Notes: generated by a model from the sequence alone, not told the origin. Shown: positions 53,931 through 63,581, counted from the first letter of the stretch. The stretch: 64,000 nt of DNA from Haloferax sp. Q22 (GCF_001482285.1 NZ_LOEP01000033.1:145829-209828); one strand, 5' to 3'. A program made the numbers and translations.

Positions 53931-54224
53931 TGTGAGACACGTACAGTAGTGCGGAAGCGAAGAAAACAGTACGCCCTCCTCGTAGTGAACCCTCTCATCG
54001 GGCGTAGAATGTCGCCCAGAACACTAACGGCCGGTCTCATCCCGAGGCGGCGTGCCGCGTCAACCGGGAAACCCTCGTGCCGGGCGGTCCGTCTTTCGGG
54101 CGCGGACGTTCCGAAGTACGCCGGCGTCAGCCGGCCAGTAGCTATTGCGCACCCGGGTTCGCCGTGCTGTCATCGCTCCCAAAGTGGGAATACTCGGACG
54201 GGGACTTGAGGTACGCACTCGACC
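53931..54224. other. Intergenic region without a recognisable gene
   Basis: About 290 nt between the channel and lipoprotein genes. Apart from the channel's promoter at the left edge I see no gene, RNA or repeat. One plus-strand stretch reads LPKWEYSDGDLRYALDP, but it has no start and runs into the antisense of the lipoprotein gene. Confidence 0.4.
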
Positions 54225-54668
54225 CTAGCGCACCGGGGGTAAAACGAGTTCCGACCGGCGGGCGTCGTCGCCGGCGAAGAAGGCGGCTCGAAGCCGGACG
54301 ACTTGGCCGTCGACGCGGACGAAATAAAGGCGGTCTTCGGACCGGTCGACCGACGGGAGCGCGTCGAGGTCTGCGCGGAGGGCGTCGTAGTCGCTCAGGC
54401 AGTCGGAGATACTCGACTCTCGCGGGTGGCCCTCGGCGGCGGCTTCGACCACCCTCAGCACCCACGGGCTGTTCGCGACCCGCGGGTCGGCGGCGTCGAC
54501 TACGGTCGCTCCGTCGGGGGCGTTCCCGACCAGTTCCGCTCGGAGGACGATTTCGGCCGACGTACACCCCCGAAGCGACGAGCAGCCGGCGAGGCCGCCG
54601 GTCAGCCCCACGCCGACGGCCGCGGCTCCGCGACGGAGCAGCTGACGGCGAGAGGCTCGGCCGGCCAT
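54225..54668 (-). CDS. Predicted Tat-exported lipoprotein
   Basis: 147 residues. Twin-arginine signal with lipobox: RRQLLRRGAAAVGVGLTGGLAGC, Cys lipidated, then a small domain with LRAELVGNAPDGATVVDAADPRVANSPWVLRVVEAA, ESSISDCLSDYDALRADLDALP and LYFVRVDGQVVRLRAAFF. No family recognised beyond haloarchaeal lipoprotein. Located 42 nt downstream of the geranylgeranyl reductase-like gene on the same strand. Confidence 0.75.
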   Translation of the reverse strand: MAGRASRRQLLRRGAAAVGVGLTGGLAGCSSLRGCTSAEIVLRAELVGNAPDGATVVDAADPRVANSPWVLRVVEAAAEGHPRESSISDCLSDYDALRADLDALPSVDRSEDRLYFVRVDGQVVRLRAAFFAGDDARRSELVLPPVR

Positions 54669-54710
54669 CGACTGACAGAAATTCGGAGAAACTGATAAGT
54701 CTTCCGTCGA

Positions 54711-56096
54711 TTACAGCGCGTACTCGTCTTCGCGCAGTTGGACGTACTTGCCCTTGCGGTACTTCATTTTCGTCCGCTGGTACTGCGTGGCGAGTTTGGC
54801 GGCGCTGAACCCGGCGGTGAGCTTCGAGGCGCCGAACGCCTTGTAGCCCTCGTCCTTTTCGAGGAGCTTCCGGGCCGCCTTGAACGTCTTGTCCCACTGG
54901 CCGGGGCCGTAGTCGTGGACGATTTCGGCCATGGCGACGTTCCGGAGAATCTCGTCGCCAATGGCGTCCTTCCAGCGCTCGTTGTAGTCGCTCAGGTCTC
55001 CCTCGGCGGCGAGTTCGCCGGCGATGGCTCCCGTCCGGACGGCGACGTGGTCGCCGCCCTCGTGGAAAGCCGAAGTCGCGCCCATCGCGCCGCCGGTGAC
55101 GGCGATGCCGGCCGACGCGGGCGAGTCGATGGGGCGCGTCGAGGAGATGGCGTACGTCTCGGTGCCCTTCGTCTTCCCGCGGTCCTCGACGAGCGGGAAG
55201 TCCTCGTCGATGTCGTACTCGTCACCGTACTCCTGTTCGAGGAGGCGGCGGACGTACTCGCGGCCCTGCGGGATGCGCTCGTCGTCCTCGCGGAGGAGGT
55301 TGTACGCATCGCGGTCCTCGACCTCGTCGATGTCGAGGCCGATGGGCATCGTGAGACCGACCCGGCAGACGTTGTTGTCGTTCGGGAAAATCCACGGATA
55401 CGCCGTGTGGCCGGGCATGTAACCCCACCAGAACTTGATTGCGCCGTCGACTTCGTCGAACAGTTCCGGCGGGAACTCGCGGTGTTCCTGATAGGCGATG
55501 TGATTCGCCTCGGTCGACGACAGGCGGTCCGTGATGGGGAACGAAAGCAGGTCGTCGAGCACCTTGTTCGTGACCGTCCGCTGGGGGCCGTCGGCGAGGA
55601 CGACGAAGTCTGCGCCCACGTCCTCGCCGTTAGCGAGGCGGACGACGTGCCGGGGATCGTCGCCGGTGGCGTCGAGGTCGGTCTCCACGTCGCGGACAGA
55701 GGCCTTCACGCGGTACTCCGCGCCGGCGTCTTCGGCGCGACTGCGGAGCCAGTCGTCGAACTTCGCGCGGTGGAAGGTGTAGCCGAACTCGTCGTACGAG
55801 GAGTCGATGCCGGTGCTCCGAAGGGTCAGCGACTCGTTCGGCCCGATGAACTCCGCGCGGTCGAGGATGTCGAGCACGACGTCGTCGGGGAACTCGTCGG
55901 GGTGGATGCCCATGATGTCCACCCAGTAGTCGAGGATACCGGCCGCGTCCGTCGAATCGGGCCCGAGGCCCGGTCGGTCTGCTCGGGGGACGCCCTTTTC
56001 GAGGACCAGAGCGGAGGCTCCGGCCGAGGCCGCGGCGTGTGCCGCCGACGTGCCGGCCGGACCGCCGCCGATGATGGCGACATCTACGCGTTCCAT
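54711..56096 (-). CDS. Geranylgeranyl reductase family FAD protein
   Basis: 461 residues. N-terminal FAD-binding GxGxxG: DVAIIGGGPAGTSAAHAAASAG; second FAD segment VTGGAMGATSAFHEGGDHVAVRTG; substrate domain with KFWWGYMPGHTAYPWIFPNDN, which fits the PxxYxWxFP motif of geranylgeranyl reductases. Members saturate isoprenoid chains of archaeal lipids, menaquinone or bacterioruberin precursors; which one cannot be told. A long helical, basic C-terminus (YQRTKMKYRKGKYVQL) may touch the membrane. Confidence 0.88.
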   Translation of the reverse strand: MERVDVAIIGGGPAGTSAAHAAASAGASALVLEKGVPRADRPGLGPDSTDAAGILDYWVDIMGIHPDEFPDDVVLDILDRAEFIGPNESLTLRSTGIDSSYDEFGYTFHRAKFDDWLRSRAEDAGAEYRVKASVRDVETDLDATGDDPRHVVRLANGEDVGADFVVLADGPQRTVTNKVLDDLLSFPITDRLSSTEANHIAYQEHREFPPELFDEVDGAIKFWWGYMPGHTAYPWIFPNDNNVCRVGLTMPIGLDIDEVEDRDAYNLLREDDERIPQGREYVRRLLEQEYGDEYDIDEDFPLVEDRGKTKGTETYAISSTRPIDSPASAGIAVTGGAMGATSAFHEGGDHVAVRTGAIAGELAAEGDLSDYNERWKDAIGDEILRNVAMAEIVHDYGPGQWDKTFKAARKLLEKDEGYKAFGASKLTAGFSAAKLATQYQRTKMKYRKGKYVQLREDEYAL

Positions 56097-56421
56097 ACCG
56101 CTACAGCACTTCGCTCGGGTATTAAACCCCCTGAACCGACGCGGCGTCCGACGGTTTCGATACTGCGTGTCTACGCACCGCTCCGGCCGTGTTTCGGTCG
56201 CACGGTGCGTCCGCAGCCCGGCGCGTCATCGTTCGACCACGCTTCGGGGGGCGACATCCCGACGGCCTCCGCGCCGCGCATTGCGATACGGTCAGAGATA
56301 ATTTCGAGAAGACGTAGATGTCGGCGACTGCTATTGGTTTTCCCGGGCGATACCCACTAAATACTGCGTCTGATAACTAGAGACGGAGGTTTATCACGGC
56401 GTGCGCGGTAGCTCCGAGTCA
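56097..56421. other. Intergenic region between divergent genes
   Basis: About 325 nt, GC-rich near the left gene and AT-rich from 56300 on. It holds GGTTTATCAC (56388-56397), a possible TATA box for the short gene that follows, and GGAGG at 56384. Otherwise nothing recognised. Confidence 0.4.
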
Positions 56422-56649
56422 ATGACCGCAGACGAGCCGGACGAGCCGAGAGAGCCCGTCGTGTTTCGCGACGAGACGGGCGACCTCGTCTTCGTCGACG
56501 GCGGCCCCGCCCCACAGGGGTATGCGCCCGTTGCGTGGAAACTCGGCCAAGACGGTACGCGGTTCGTCGTCGACCCGACAGTCGATGCCGTCGCGGTCAC
56601 CCGGACGATTTCGAAACGTCGCCCGCGGCGACGCGAGCCCATCGAGTGA
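56422..56649 (+). CDS. Small conserved hypothetical protein
   Basis: 75 residues from ATG (MTADEPDEPREPVVF); a GTG seven codons upstream would give 82. A short beta-rich domain: VVFRDETGDLVFVDGGPAPQG, YAPVAWKLGQDGTRFVVDPTVDAVAV, then a basic end KRRPRRRE. The base composition and acidic head are like its neighbours. Function unknown. Located 55 nt before the dehydrogenase gene, same strand. Confidence 0.6.
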   Translation: MTADEPDEPREPVVFRDETGDLVFVDGGPAPQGYAPVAWKLGQDGTRFVVDPTVDAVAVTRTISKRRPRRREPIE

Positions 56650-56704
56650 GCGTACACCCGGTCGAATCGGACAGATTCATCACCGCCTTCGAGAATCATC
56701 GAGC

Positions 56705-57664
56705 ATGACCGACCCAGACATCGCGGTGCTTCGGCAGAAGATTCACGGCCTGTCTGCCGAGGCGTACGCCGAAACGCTCCGCAAGCGCCTCCCCGACCGC
56801 GAGGTCGCCCTCGCGACCACCCCCGCGGAGGAGCGCGACCTCCTCTCTCGCGCGCGAGTCGCCACCGGCTTCGACGCGGACGAAGCGGCCCTCGAAGCCG
56901 CCGAGAATCTCGACCTGTTCGCCTGCGTGTTCGCCGGCACGGGTCACCTCCCCATCGAGGCGTTCGAGGCCCGCGACGTGGCCGTCACCAACGCCTCCGG
57001 CGTCCACGGTCCGAACATCGCCGAACAGGTCCTCGGGAGCCTCCTCTACTTCGCCCGCCGCTTCCACGTCGCGGAGCGACAGCAGAAGGCGAACGTCTGG
57101 CAGTCGTACCCGACGGTCGAACTGCAGGACTCGACGGTCGCCGTCGTCGGCCTCGGCGCGCTCGGCGAATCCATCGTGGACCGACTCGACCCGTTCGGCG
57201 TCGAGACCGTCGGCGTGCGCTACTCGCCGGAGAAGGGCGGCCCGACCGACGAGGTCGTCGGCTTCGACGACGAGCAGGGCCTCCACGACGCCTTCGCCCG
57301 CGCCGACTACGTCGTCATCGCGTGCCCGCTGACCGACGCCACCCGCGGCCTCGTCGACGCCGATGCGTTCGCGTCGATGGCCCCCGACACCGCCCTCGTC
57401 AACGTCGGCCGCGGCCCGGTCGTCGATACCGACGCGCTCGTCTCCCAACTCCGAAGCAACGGCATCCGTGGGGCAGCACTCGACGTGACCGACCCCGAAC
57501 CGCTCCCCTCGGACCACCCGCTTTGGGACTTCGAGAACGTCCTCATCACGCCCCACAACGCCGGCCACACCCCGAAGTACTGGGAGCGCATGGCCGACAT
57601 CATCGCGGAGAACCTCGACAAACTGGACGCCGGGGACGACGACCTGCGGAACCGCGTGGTCTAA
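56705..57664 (+). CDS. D-2-hydroxyacid dehydrogenase
   Basis: 319 residues from ATG (MTDPDIAVLRQ). NAD-binding domain VAVVGLGALGESIVDRLDPFG (GxGxxG), CPLTDATRGLVDADAF, LVNVGRGPVVDTDAL (catalytic Arg region) and ITPHNAGHTP (catalytic His). Similar to the ddh/D-2-hydroxyisocaproate-type dehydrogenases of haloarchaea, which reduce 2-ketoacids to D-2-hydroxyacids. The longer upstream frame is rejected. Confidence 0.92.
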   Translation: MTDPDIAVLRQKIHGLSAEAYAETLRKRLPDREVALATTPAEERDLLSRARVATGFDADEAALEAAENLDLFACVFAGTGHLPIEAFEARDVAVTNASGVHGPNIAEQVLGSLLYFARRFHVAERQQKANVWQSYPTVELQDSTVAVVGLGALGESIVDRLDPFGVETVGVRYSPEKGGPTDEVVGFDDEQGLHDAFARADYVVIACPLTDATRGLVDADAFASMAPDTALVNVGRGPVVDTDALVSQLRSNGIRGAALDVTDPEPLPSDHPLWDFENVLITPHNAGHTPKYWERMADIIAENLDKLDAGDDDLRNRVV

Positions 57665-57763
57665 CCCGAGCCGAACCGGCGGCTCCGCGAGTGCGGAGTC
57701 GGTGACGCCGCGACCGGGTTCCGCACCGAAACTGTCAATTTGGTTGCCACTGTCGATTGCGCC

Positions 57764-58024
57764 GTGCAGTTCTCATCGTGGCGGTGGAACCGAATTCTTG
57801 CCTTTTTCACCGGCGTCGGAGTCTTCTTTGCCTTCCCGTGGTCCGGGCTCTCGCCCGCCCTCCCGGAGTGGACGATAGACGTGCTGCTGTCCGTCCCGTT
57901 CGGCTTGTGCGTCTACGGGTTCACCGAACAGCCGCGAAAAGTGGTTCTGCTGGTTCCGGTCGGAACAGCGCTCGGAATCGGGGTGCTCGCCCTGTACCGG
58001 GCGTCCGGCGTGCACCTGTTTTGA
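57764..58024 (+). CDS. Small two- or three-helix membrane protein
   Basis: 86 residues from GTG (VQFSSWRWNRILAFF). Helices: ILAFFTGVGVFFAFPWSG, WTIDVLLSVPFGLCVYGF and VLLVPVGTALGIGVLALYR. A TTG eight codons upstream is less likely. No family recognised. Convergent with ilvD. Confidence 0.6.
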   Translation: MQFSSWRWNRILAFFTGVGVFFAFPWSGLSPALPEWTIDVLLSVPFGLCVYGFTEQPRKVVLLVPVGTALGIGVLALYRASGVHLF

Positions 58025-58073
58025 CGACGGACGACGGCGTCCGCGTCGCGGGAGACGCCGCGGCGACTCGTCC

Positions 58074-59828
58074 CTATTCGTCGCGCGTGAGCGCCGGGTT
58101 CGTCACCGCGCCGTTCGCGGCGGAGCCGAAGTCGCGGGCGTACTTCGCCAGCACGCCGGAGGTGTACGCCGGCGGCTTGGGTTCCCAGTCTTCCTTCCGC
58201 GCTTCGAGTTCCTCGTCTGTGAGGTCCACGGAGAGTTCGCGGTTCGGGATGTCGACGGTCACTTCGTCGCCGTCTTCGAGGAGGCCGATGGGGCCGCCCT
58301 CGGTCGCCTCGGGGGCGACGTGGCCGACCATCGGACCGCGCGTCGCGCCGGAGAATCGGCCGTCGGTGAGGAGCGCCACGTCGTCCTCGTGACCCTGTCC
58401 GACGACGGCGGCGGTGACGCCGAGCATCTCACGCATACCGGGACCGCCGCGCGGTCCCTCGTTGCGGATGGCGATGACATCGCCCGCCTCGATGTGTCCC
58501 TCCTGCACGTAGCGCATCGCGTCCTCCTCGTTTTCGAAGACGCGGGCGGGACCGGTGTGGTGGAAGGCGTCGTCGCCGGTCACCTTCAGGACCGCGCCGT
58601 CGGGCGCGAGGTTGCCGGTGAGAATCTTGATGGCTCCCTCCTCCTGATACGGCTCGTCGACCGTGTAGAGGAAGTCCGCTTCGAGGCCGTCGTCGTCCGG
58701 CAGGTCGAGGTGGTCGAGTTCCTCGGCGATGGTGCGGCCGGTGACGGTCATCGCGTCGCCGTGGAACAGGTCGGCCTCGACGAGACGGCGGATGACGACC
58801 GGGATGCCACCGATTTCGTGGAGGTCGTTCATGACGCGCGTGCCGCCGGGCTGGAGGTTGGCGATTTTCGGCGTGCGCCGGGAGATTTCGTCGAACTCCT
58901 CGATGTCGAGGTCGACGCCGGCCTCGGCGGCGAGCGCGAGCAGGTGGAGCACGGCGTTGGTCGACCCGCCGGTGGCGACCTGCAGCGTGATGGCGTTCTC
59001 GAAGGACTTCTTCGTGAGAATGTCGGAGGGGCGGCGGTCGTTCTCCACGCAGTCGAGGACGACCTCGCCGGCGCGGCGGGCGTTCTCGTAGCGCTCGTCG
59101 GACTCGGCGGGCGCGGACGCGGACCCGAGCGGGGCCAGTCCGAGCGCCTCGGAGATGGAGGCCATCGTGTTGGCGGTGAACATCCCGCCGCAGGAGCCCG
59201 CGCCGGGGCAGGCGTGGCGTTCGAGGTCGTCGAGTTCGTCGGCGCTCATGTCGCCTTCGGCGTAGGTGCCGACGCCCTCAAAGACGTTCTGGACGGTCAC
59301 CTCGCGGCCCTCGTGCTGGCCGGGCATGATGGAGCCGCCGTAGAGGAACACCGACGGGAGGTCGGTCCGGATGGCGGCCATCATCATGCCGGGGAGGTTC
59401 TTGTCGCAGCCGGCGACGGTGACGAGCGCGTCCATGCGCTCGCCGAAGGAGACGAGTTCGACGGAGTCGGCGATGACCTCGCGGGAGATGAGCGAGGCCT
59501 TCATCCCCTCGGTCCCCATGGAGATGGCGTCGGAGATGGTGACGGTCCCGAACTCGATTGGCATCCCGCCCGCGGCGTCGATGCCCTCGATTGCGGCGTC
59601 GGCCACGTCGTCGAGGTGGACGTTACACGGGGTGATGTCCGCGGCGGGGTTCGGCACGCCGACCATCGGCGACGAGAAGTCCTCGTCGTCGAAGCCCATG
59701 GCGCGGAACATCGCACGGTGCGGGGCCTTGTCGGGACCCTCTGTGACCTCCGAGCTCCGGAGGTTCGGGTCCTTGCCGCTGGAGAACACGTCGTCCGGGT
59801 CCTCCTCGCGTGGGGACTGCTGGCTCAT
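58074..59828 (-). CDS. ilvD: Dihydroxy-acid dehydratase
   Basis: 584 residues from ATG ([13 protein letters not shown]). Converts dihydroxy-isovalerate and -methylvalerate to 2-keto acids in valine, isoleucine and (through 2-oxoisovalerate) pantothenate synthesis. Iron-sulfur ligands: NVHLDDVAD context Cys in [22 protein letters not shown] and [18 protein letters not shown], the three-cysteine set of the IlvD/Edd family. Its product supplies PanB, encoded 54 kb away in this window. Confidence 0.96.
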   Translation of the reverse strand: MSQQSPREEDPDDVFSSGKDPNLRSSEVTEGPDKAPHRAMFRAMGFDDEDFSSPMVGVPNPAADITPCNVHLDDVADAAIEGIDAAGGMPIEFGTVTISDAISMGTEGMKASLISREVIADSVELVSFGERMDALVTVAGCDKNLPGMMMAAIRTDLPSVFLYGGSIMPGQHEGREVTVQNVFEGVGTYAEGDMSADELDDLERHACPGAGSCGGMFTANTMASISEALGLAPLGSASAPAESDERYENARRAGEVVLDCVENDRRPSDILTKKSFENAITLQVATGGSTNAVLHLLALAAEAGVDLDIEEFDEISRRTPKIANLQPGGTRVMNDLHEIGGIPVVIRRLVEADLFHGDAMTVTGRTIAEELDHLDLPDDDGLEADFLYTVDEPYQEEGAIKILTGNLAPDGAVLKVTGDDAFHHTGPARVFENEEDAMRYVQEGHIEAGDVIAIRNEGPRGGPGMREMLGVTAAVVGQGHEDDVALLTDGRFSGATRGPMVGHVAPEATEGGPIGLLEDGDEVTVDIPNRELSVDLTDEELEARKEDWEPKPPAYTSGVLAKYARDFGSAANGAVTNPALTRDE

Positions 59829-59924
59829 ACCTCTTCGGAGCGTGTGCGCGAACTTAAATGGCCGCGACTGGGCAGACGTTGCAGTCGGATTCGCCCGACG
59901 ACCCACGATTCTGAGGGCCTTTTC

Positions 59925-60470
59925 CTACTCCGCGTCGCGCCGCGCCAGCCCGGTGAGATGCGGCGCTTCGGGGACGATTATCTCCGCGGTCCCGAGCCGG
60001 GCGGCGTTCTCGCTGCCCGGCAGACAGAACGTCGGCATCCCGTCGACGACGCCGGCGGTCGCGCGGGTGCCGACGACCTTGGTGCCGATTTCGTCGTACG
60101 AGAGCCGCCGGAACAGTTCGCCGAAGCCGGGGAGCGTCTTCCCGAACAGCTGTGCCGTCGCCTCGACGGTCCGGTCGTCGGGCGTGACGCCCGTTCCGCC
60201 GGTCGTGACCGTCACGTCGACGTCGCCGCGGTCGGCCATCCGCGAGACCGCGGTCTGTATCGCGTCGAAGTCGTCGTCGACGACCCGCCGGACCGACACT
60301 GAATGTCCGCCCTCGCGGAGCAGTTCCGCTATCGCGTCGCCGGCGGGGTCGTCGTCGACGTCGCGGGTGGACGAAATCGTCAGCACCGCCGCTTCGAGGG
60401 CGTCGATGTCGTGGTGATGGTGGTCGTGGTCGTGGTCTCCCTCGCCGTGATGGTGGTCGTGGTCGCTCAC
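59925..60470 (-). CDS. moaB: MoaB/Mog molybdenum cofactor protein with His-rich head
   Basis: 181 residues. Core MoaB/MogA fold: AAVLTISSTRDVDDDPAGDAIAELL, VTTGGTGVTPDDRTVEATAQLFGKTLPGF and FCLPGSENAARL. It adenylates molybdopterin before metal insertion. The first 22 residues hold ten His among Asp and Gly (HDHHHGEGDHDHDHHHH), which is not part of the enzyme fold and may bind Ni or Zn. Alone, not in a moa cluster. Confidence 0.9.
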   Translation of the reverse strand: MSDHDHHHGEGDHDHDHHHHDIDALEAAVLTISSTRDVDDDPAGDAIAELLREGGHSVSVRRVVDDDFDAIQTAVSRMADRGDVDVTVTTGGTGVTPDDRTVEATAQLFGKTLPGFGELFRRLSYDEIGTKVVGTRATAGVVDGMPTFCLPGSENAARLGTAEIIVPEAPHLTGLARRDAE

Positions 60471-60565
60471 GGCCGCGGCTTCGTCGTCCGGCGATAAAGT
60501 TCCCGCGTCGCCCCGGCGGTCGTTGGCTCGCGGCGGCCGGACGGTTCACCGCAGAGCGGTGCGGC

Positions 60566-61369
60566 TCACCCGTCGTCTGTGACCTCGTCGAGCGAGTCGA
60601 GCGTCAGCCGTTCCGCGTTCTCGCGGAGCGTCTCGAACTGCTCGTTGGCCCACTCGACCGCGGCTTTGGTGTCGTTGCGGGCGACCCCGCCGACGCCGGT
60701 GTCAGTGTAGACGACGATGCCCGCCTCCGATTCTGTCACCCAGAGACCGAACCGGAACGGAACCGACCCGCGATAGAGCGTCACCGACTCGTGTCGGAGT
60801 TGGTCTTCGATGACCGTGCGGGAGGACGGCGCGGCGACGAGCCGGTCGAACAGCTCGTCGGCGATAATCATCTCGACGACCGTCCCACCGGCGGTCGCCG
60901 TCTCGTAGAACGGGCGGAGCTGACCGACGAGCGCGACCGGGGCGACACCGTAGACTCGCTCCGCGTGCTCGATGCTCGAAAACAGCTCCTGAATCGCGCT
61001 GTCCGGAATATTCGGCGTCGACGTATGGACCGTCGCGCCCGTGAGGAACGCGGGGTCCAAGGGCGCGTCGGCCGGCAGCATCGAGAGGAGGTCACGGGCC
61101 GCGTGAACGCCGCGGAGCGAGTCGAGACACTCGTCGTACGCGTCGAGCGCGCGCCGACCGACGCACGTCAGCCGGTACTGGCCGTCGCTGCGCTCGGCGA
61201 GCCCGGCGTCGAGCAGTTCGCGGACGACGCGGTCGACCGTCGAACGCGACGTATCGAGGTCGTCTGCGAGCCCGCGCTTGTCTCGCGGTCGCTCCGCGAG
61301 CGACCGGACGAACGACGACCGCCTCATGAGCAGGCGCGAGAGCTGTGCTGAAGTCTCGTCTCTGTTCAC
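60566..61369 (-). CDS. HTH transcriptional regulator, FilR1/DUF1724 type
   Basis: 267 residues. HTH at about 15-75 (RSLAERPRDKRGLADDLDTSRSTVDRVVRELLDAGLAERSD), then the FilR1-like ligand domain (YDECLDSLRGVHAARDLLSMLPADAPLDPAFLTGATVHTST, VVEMIIADELFDRLV). Homologue of the protein at 25505-26314 in architecture and length. It precedes, divergently, an MDR oxidoreductase gene that it might control. Confidence 0.85.
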   Translation of the reverse strand: MNRDETSAQLSRLLMRRSSFVRSLAERPRDKRGLADDLDTSRSTVDRVVRELLDAGLAERSDGQYRLTCVGRRALDAYDECLDSLRGVHAARDLLSMLPADAPLDPAFLTGATVHTSTPNIPDSAIQELFSSIEHAERVYGVAPVALVGQLRPFYETATAGGTVVEMIIADELFDRLVAAPSSRTVIEDQLRHESVTLYRGSVPFRFGLWVTESEAGIVVYTDTGVGGVARNDTKAAVEWANEQFETLRENAERLTLDSLDEVTDDG

Positions 61370-61603
61370 GTACGTGATTCTCCTTCGAGCAGTATCTGAC
61401 GACCACCGGCCCCGTCCATTCGGCCCGCCGAGCGCTCGTCAGCGGATGACTGCCAAACCTGACTGTGTTGGGAACCCTGTGTCGTATATGTCTTCGCACC
61501 GATAGGTTTTGGAGCTGTGGGTTGTCGTTGTCTGTCGAAAAAGAGGAAAGACAATTGGCGTAAACCTACACTTTAGTTCCTGCACTTCATCGGTCGGGTC
61601 GAG

Positions 61604-62644
61604 ATGAAAGCGGTCCAATTCACGGAACACGGCGACCGAGACGTCCTCGAATATGGCGACTTCCCGGACCCGGAGGTCGGCCCCGACGAGGTTCTCGTCG
61701 ACGTGAAGGCGGCGTCGCTCAACCACCTCGACATCTGGACGCGACGGGGGCTGCCGGGCGTCGAGTTGGAGATGCCGCACATCCCCGGCAGCGACATGGC
61801 CGGCGTCGTCACCGAGGTCGGCGAGCGCGTGACCCGGTTCGAGGCGGGCGACCACGTCGCGCTCATCGCGGGCGTCGCCGGCGGCGGCGACGAGTTCTCC
61901 CGGAAGGGCGACCCGACGCTCGCGCCGGACTTCCACATCATCGGTGAGCACGTCCGCGGCGTCCACGCCGAGTTCGCGGCGATTCCCGAGGAGAACCTCG
62001 TGCCCGTCCCCGAGGACGTGCCGTGGGAGGTCGCCGGCTCCGCGTCGCTCGTCTTCCAGACCGCGTGGCGGATGCTGGTCGACCGCGGCGAACTGCGCCC
62101 CGGCGAGAAAGTGCTCGTTCTCGGCGCGTCCGGCGGCGTCGGCCACGCAGCCGTCCAAATCGCCGACTACGCGGGTGCGGAAGTGTACGCGACCGCCTCC
62201 ACCGACGAGAAACTGGAGTACGCGAAAGAGTGCGGCGCTGACCACGTCATCAACTACGAGGAAGACGACTTCTCGAAGGAGATACGGAAGCTCACCGACG
62301 GTCGCGGCGTCGACATGGTCGTCGACCACATCGGCGAGGCCACCTACAAGCAGTCGCTCAAGAGCCTCGTCAAGGGCGGCCGCGTCGTCACCTGCGGGGC
62401 GACGACCGGACCGGACCCGGGCGCGGGCCTCAACTACATCTTCTGGAACCAGCTCTCGGTCATCGGTTCGACGATGGCGACGCCCGGCGAGGCCGACGAG
62501 GTGCTCGACCTCGTCTGGGACGGCACCTTCGAACCCCGCATCCGCGAGACGCTCCCGATGAGCGAAATCGACCGCGCGCACGAACTCATCGAGGAGCGAC
62601 AGGGCTTTGGCAAGGTGGTCGTAATCCCCGATAGTGAGCTCTGA
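61604..62644 (+). CDS. MDR-superfamily oxidoreductase (quinone oxidoreductase-like)
   Basis: 346 residues. GroES-like plus Rossmann domains: LVDVKAASLNHLDIWTRRGLPG, PHIPGSDMAGVVTEVGERV and coenzyme loop VLVLGASGGVGHAAVQIA (NADPH). The catalytic zinc Cys is replaced (SLNHLD) and the structural-zinc loop lacks cysteines, so this resembles zinc-free quinone reductases. Acts on quinones or enones. Divergent from the FilR1-like regulator. Confidence 0.9.
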   Translation: MKAVQFTEHGDRDVLEYGDFPDPEVGPDEVLVDVKAASLNHLDIWTRRGLPGVELEMPHIPGSDMAGVVTEVGERVTRFEAGDHVALIAGVAGGGDEFSRKGDPTLAPDFHIIGEHVRGVHAEFAAIPEENLVPVPEDVPWEVAGSASLVFQTAWRMLVDRGELRPGEKVLVLGASGGVGHAAVQIADYAGAEVYATASTDEKLEYAKECGADHVINYEEDDFSKEIRKLTDGRGVDMVVDHIGEATYKQSLKSLVKGGRVVTCGATTGPDPGAGLNYIFWNQLSVIGSTMATPGEADEVLDLVWDGTFEPRIRETLPMSEIDRAHELIEERQGFGKVVVIPDSEL

Positions 62645-62954
62645 CACCACGGCTCGGGACGACGCGACCGCCGAGTCCGACACCTACGTCCACCGGCCGG
62701 ACGGCGTCGCCGTCGGCGGCGGTAGCTCGGAGCCGGAGGCGACCGGCTTCGGCAACCGCGGCTGGGTGCTCGTCGGCGTCGTCGCGCTCTGTTTCCTCGT
62801 CATCCCCGGCGCGGTGTACCTCGTGCCGTCGCTCCCGGCGATGGCCGGCCTGCCGTACCTCGCGGCCATGCTGGCCCTGCCGATGCTCCCGGCGCTCGCG
62901 CTCGGCCTCGTCGCCGTCTGGTCGATGACCGCGGCGACCCGCGGCGACGACTGA
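62634..62954 (+). CDS. Small membrane protein
   Basis: 106 residues from GTG; overlaps the end of the MDR gene by 11 nt. Acidic N-terminal half (VHRPDGVAVGGGSS), then two helices (VLVGVVALCFLVIPGAVYLV and LPYLAAMLALPMLPALALGLVAVWSMTAA). The second helix is long enough to cross twice. No family recognised; the overlap suggests coupled expression with the oxidoreductase. Confidence 0.65.
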   Translation: MSSDTTARDDATAESDTYVHRPDGVAVGGGSSEPEATGFGNRGWVLVGVVALCFLVIPGAVYLVPSLPAMAGLPYLAAMLALPMLPALALGLVAVWSMTAATRGDD

Positions 62955-63136
62955 ACCGCCCGTAACCGCGCCCGCTTCGACCCGCCGAAACCGCTCCCTC
63001 GAAGCGAGCGAGACGCAACGCCCGTTTTCACGCCCGATTCTCTCGCGCTCGATTCACGCTCCCGTCTGCCGGTGTCACCTGCCGTCTCTGATTCTCCCCG
63101 GTGGAATTGCGTGTCGATATAAATGGTTCCGACAAG

Positions 63137-63144
63137 GCTTATCC
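63137..63144 (+). promoter_or_regulatory. TATA-like box for the DUF5802-like gene
   Basis: GCTTATCC, about 33 nt upstream of the start codon of the next gene, fits leaderless transcription. Confidence 0.4.
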
Positions 63145-63173
63145 CGTTCCATGGTTGACATTCACACGCACAG

Positions 63174-63581
63174 ATGTTCGAACGGTTCTCCAGCAGCTAC
63201 TTCCTCGGCCGATTGTACGTCGAACCGTACGACGGGGCCGAGGCGGCGATTCACCGAACGGAACACGAGCGACTCAACGAGTGCGTCTACACGGACGGCC
63301 GCGGCGTCGAGCGAGTCGACTACCCGCTCGTGATGAAACTCGACACGGCCCACTTCCCGGTCGTCGGCGACGACGGCGTCCCCTCGGGGACACTCGCACT
63401 CCCCCGAGACGCCGTGGACTCCGACGCGCTTCCCGACGACAGGCCGGTGCTTCTCGCCGACGCCCCGCGAGCGGCCGAGTTGCTCCGATACGCCGGCTAC
63501 GACCTCGACGACCTCGCGCCCGGCGGTCCCGGTGACGCCGGCGGCCCCGGCCCGGACCGTCCGGACGACAGGCTGGCGTAA
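63174..63581 (+). CDS. Conserved haloarchaeal protein (DUF5802-like)
   Basis: 135 residues from ATG (MFERFSSSYFLGRLYVEP). Soluble, acidic: YDGAEAAIHRTEHERLNECVY, LVMKLDTAHFPVVGDDGVPSGTLALP and a Gly/Pro/Asp tail. I recall this as DUF5802, conserved in haloarchaea. No function known. Confidence 0.7.
   Translation: MFERFSSSYFLGRLYVEPYDGAEAAIHRTEHERLNECVYTDGRGVERVDYPLVMKLDTAHFPVVGDDGVPSGTLALPRDAVDSDALPDDRPVLLADAPRAAELLRYAGYDLDDLAPGGPGDAGGPGPDRPDDRLA

Noticed and set aside
53931..54240. Plus-strand stretch reading LPKWEYSDGDLRYALDP as a possible small gene
   Set aside because: No start codon or promoter context, continues into antisense of the lipoprotein gene; likely chance.
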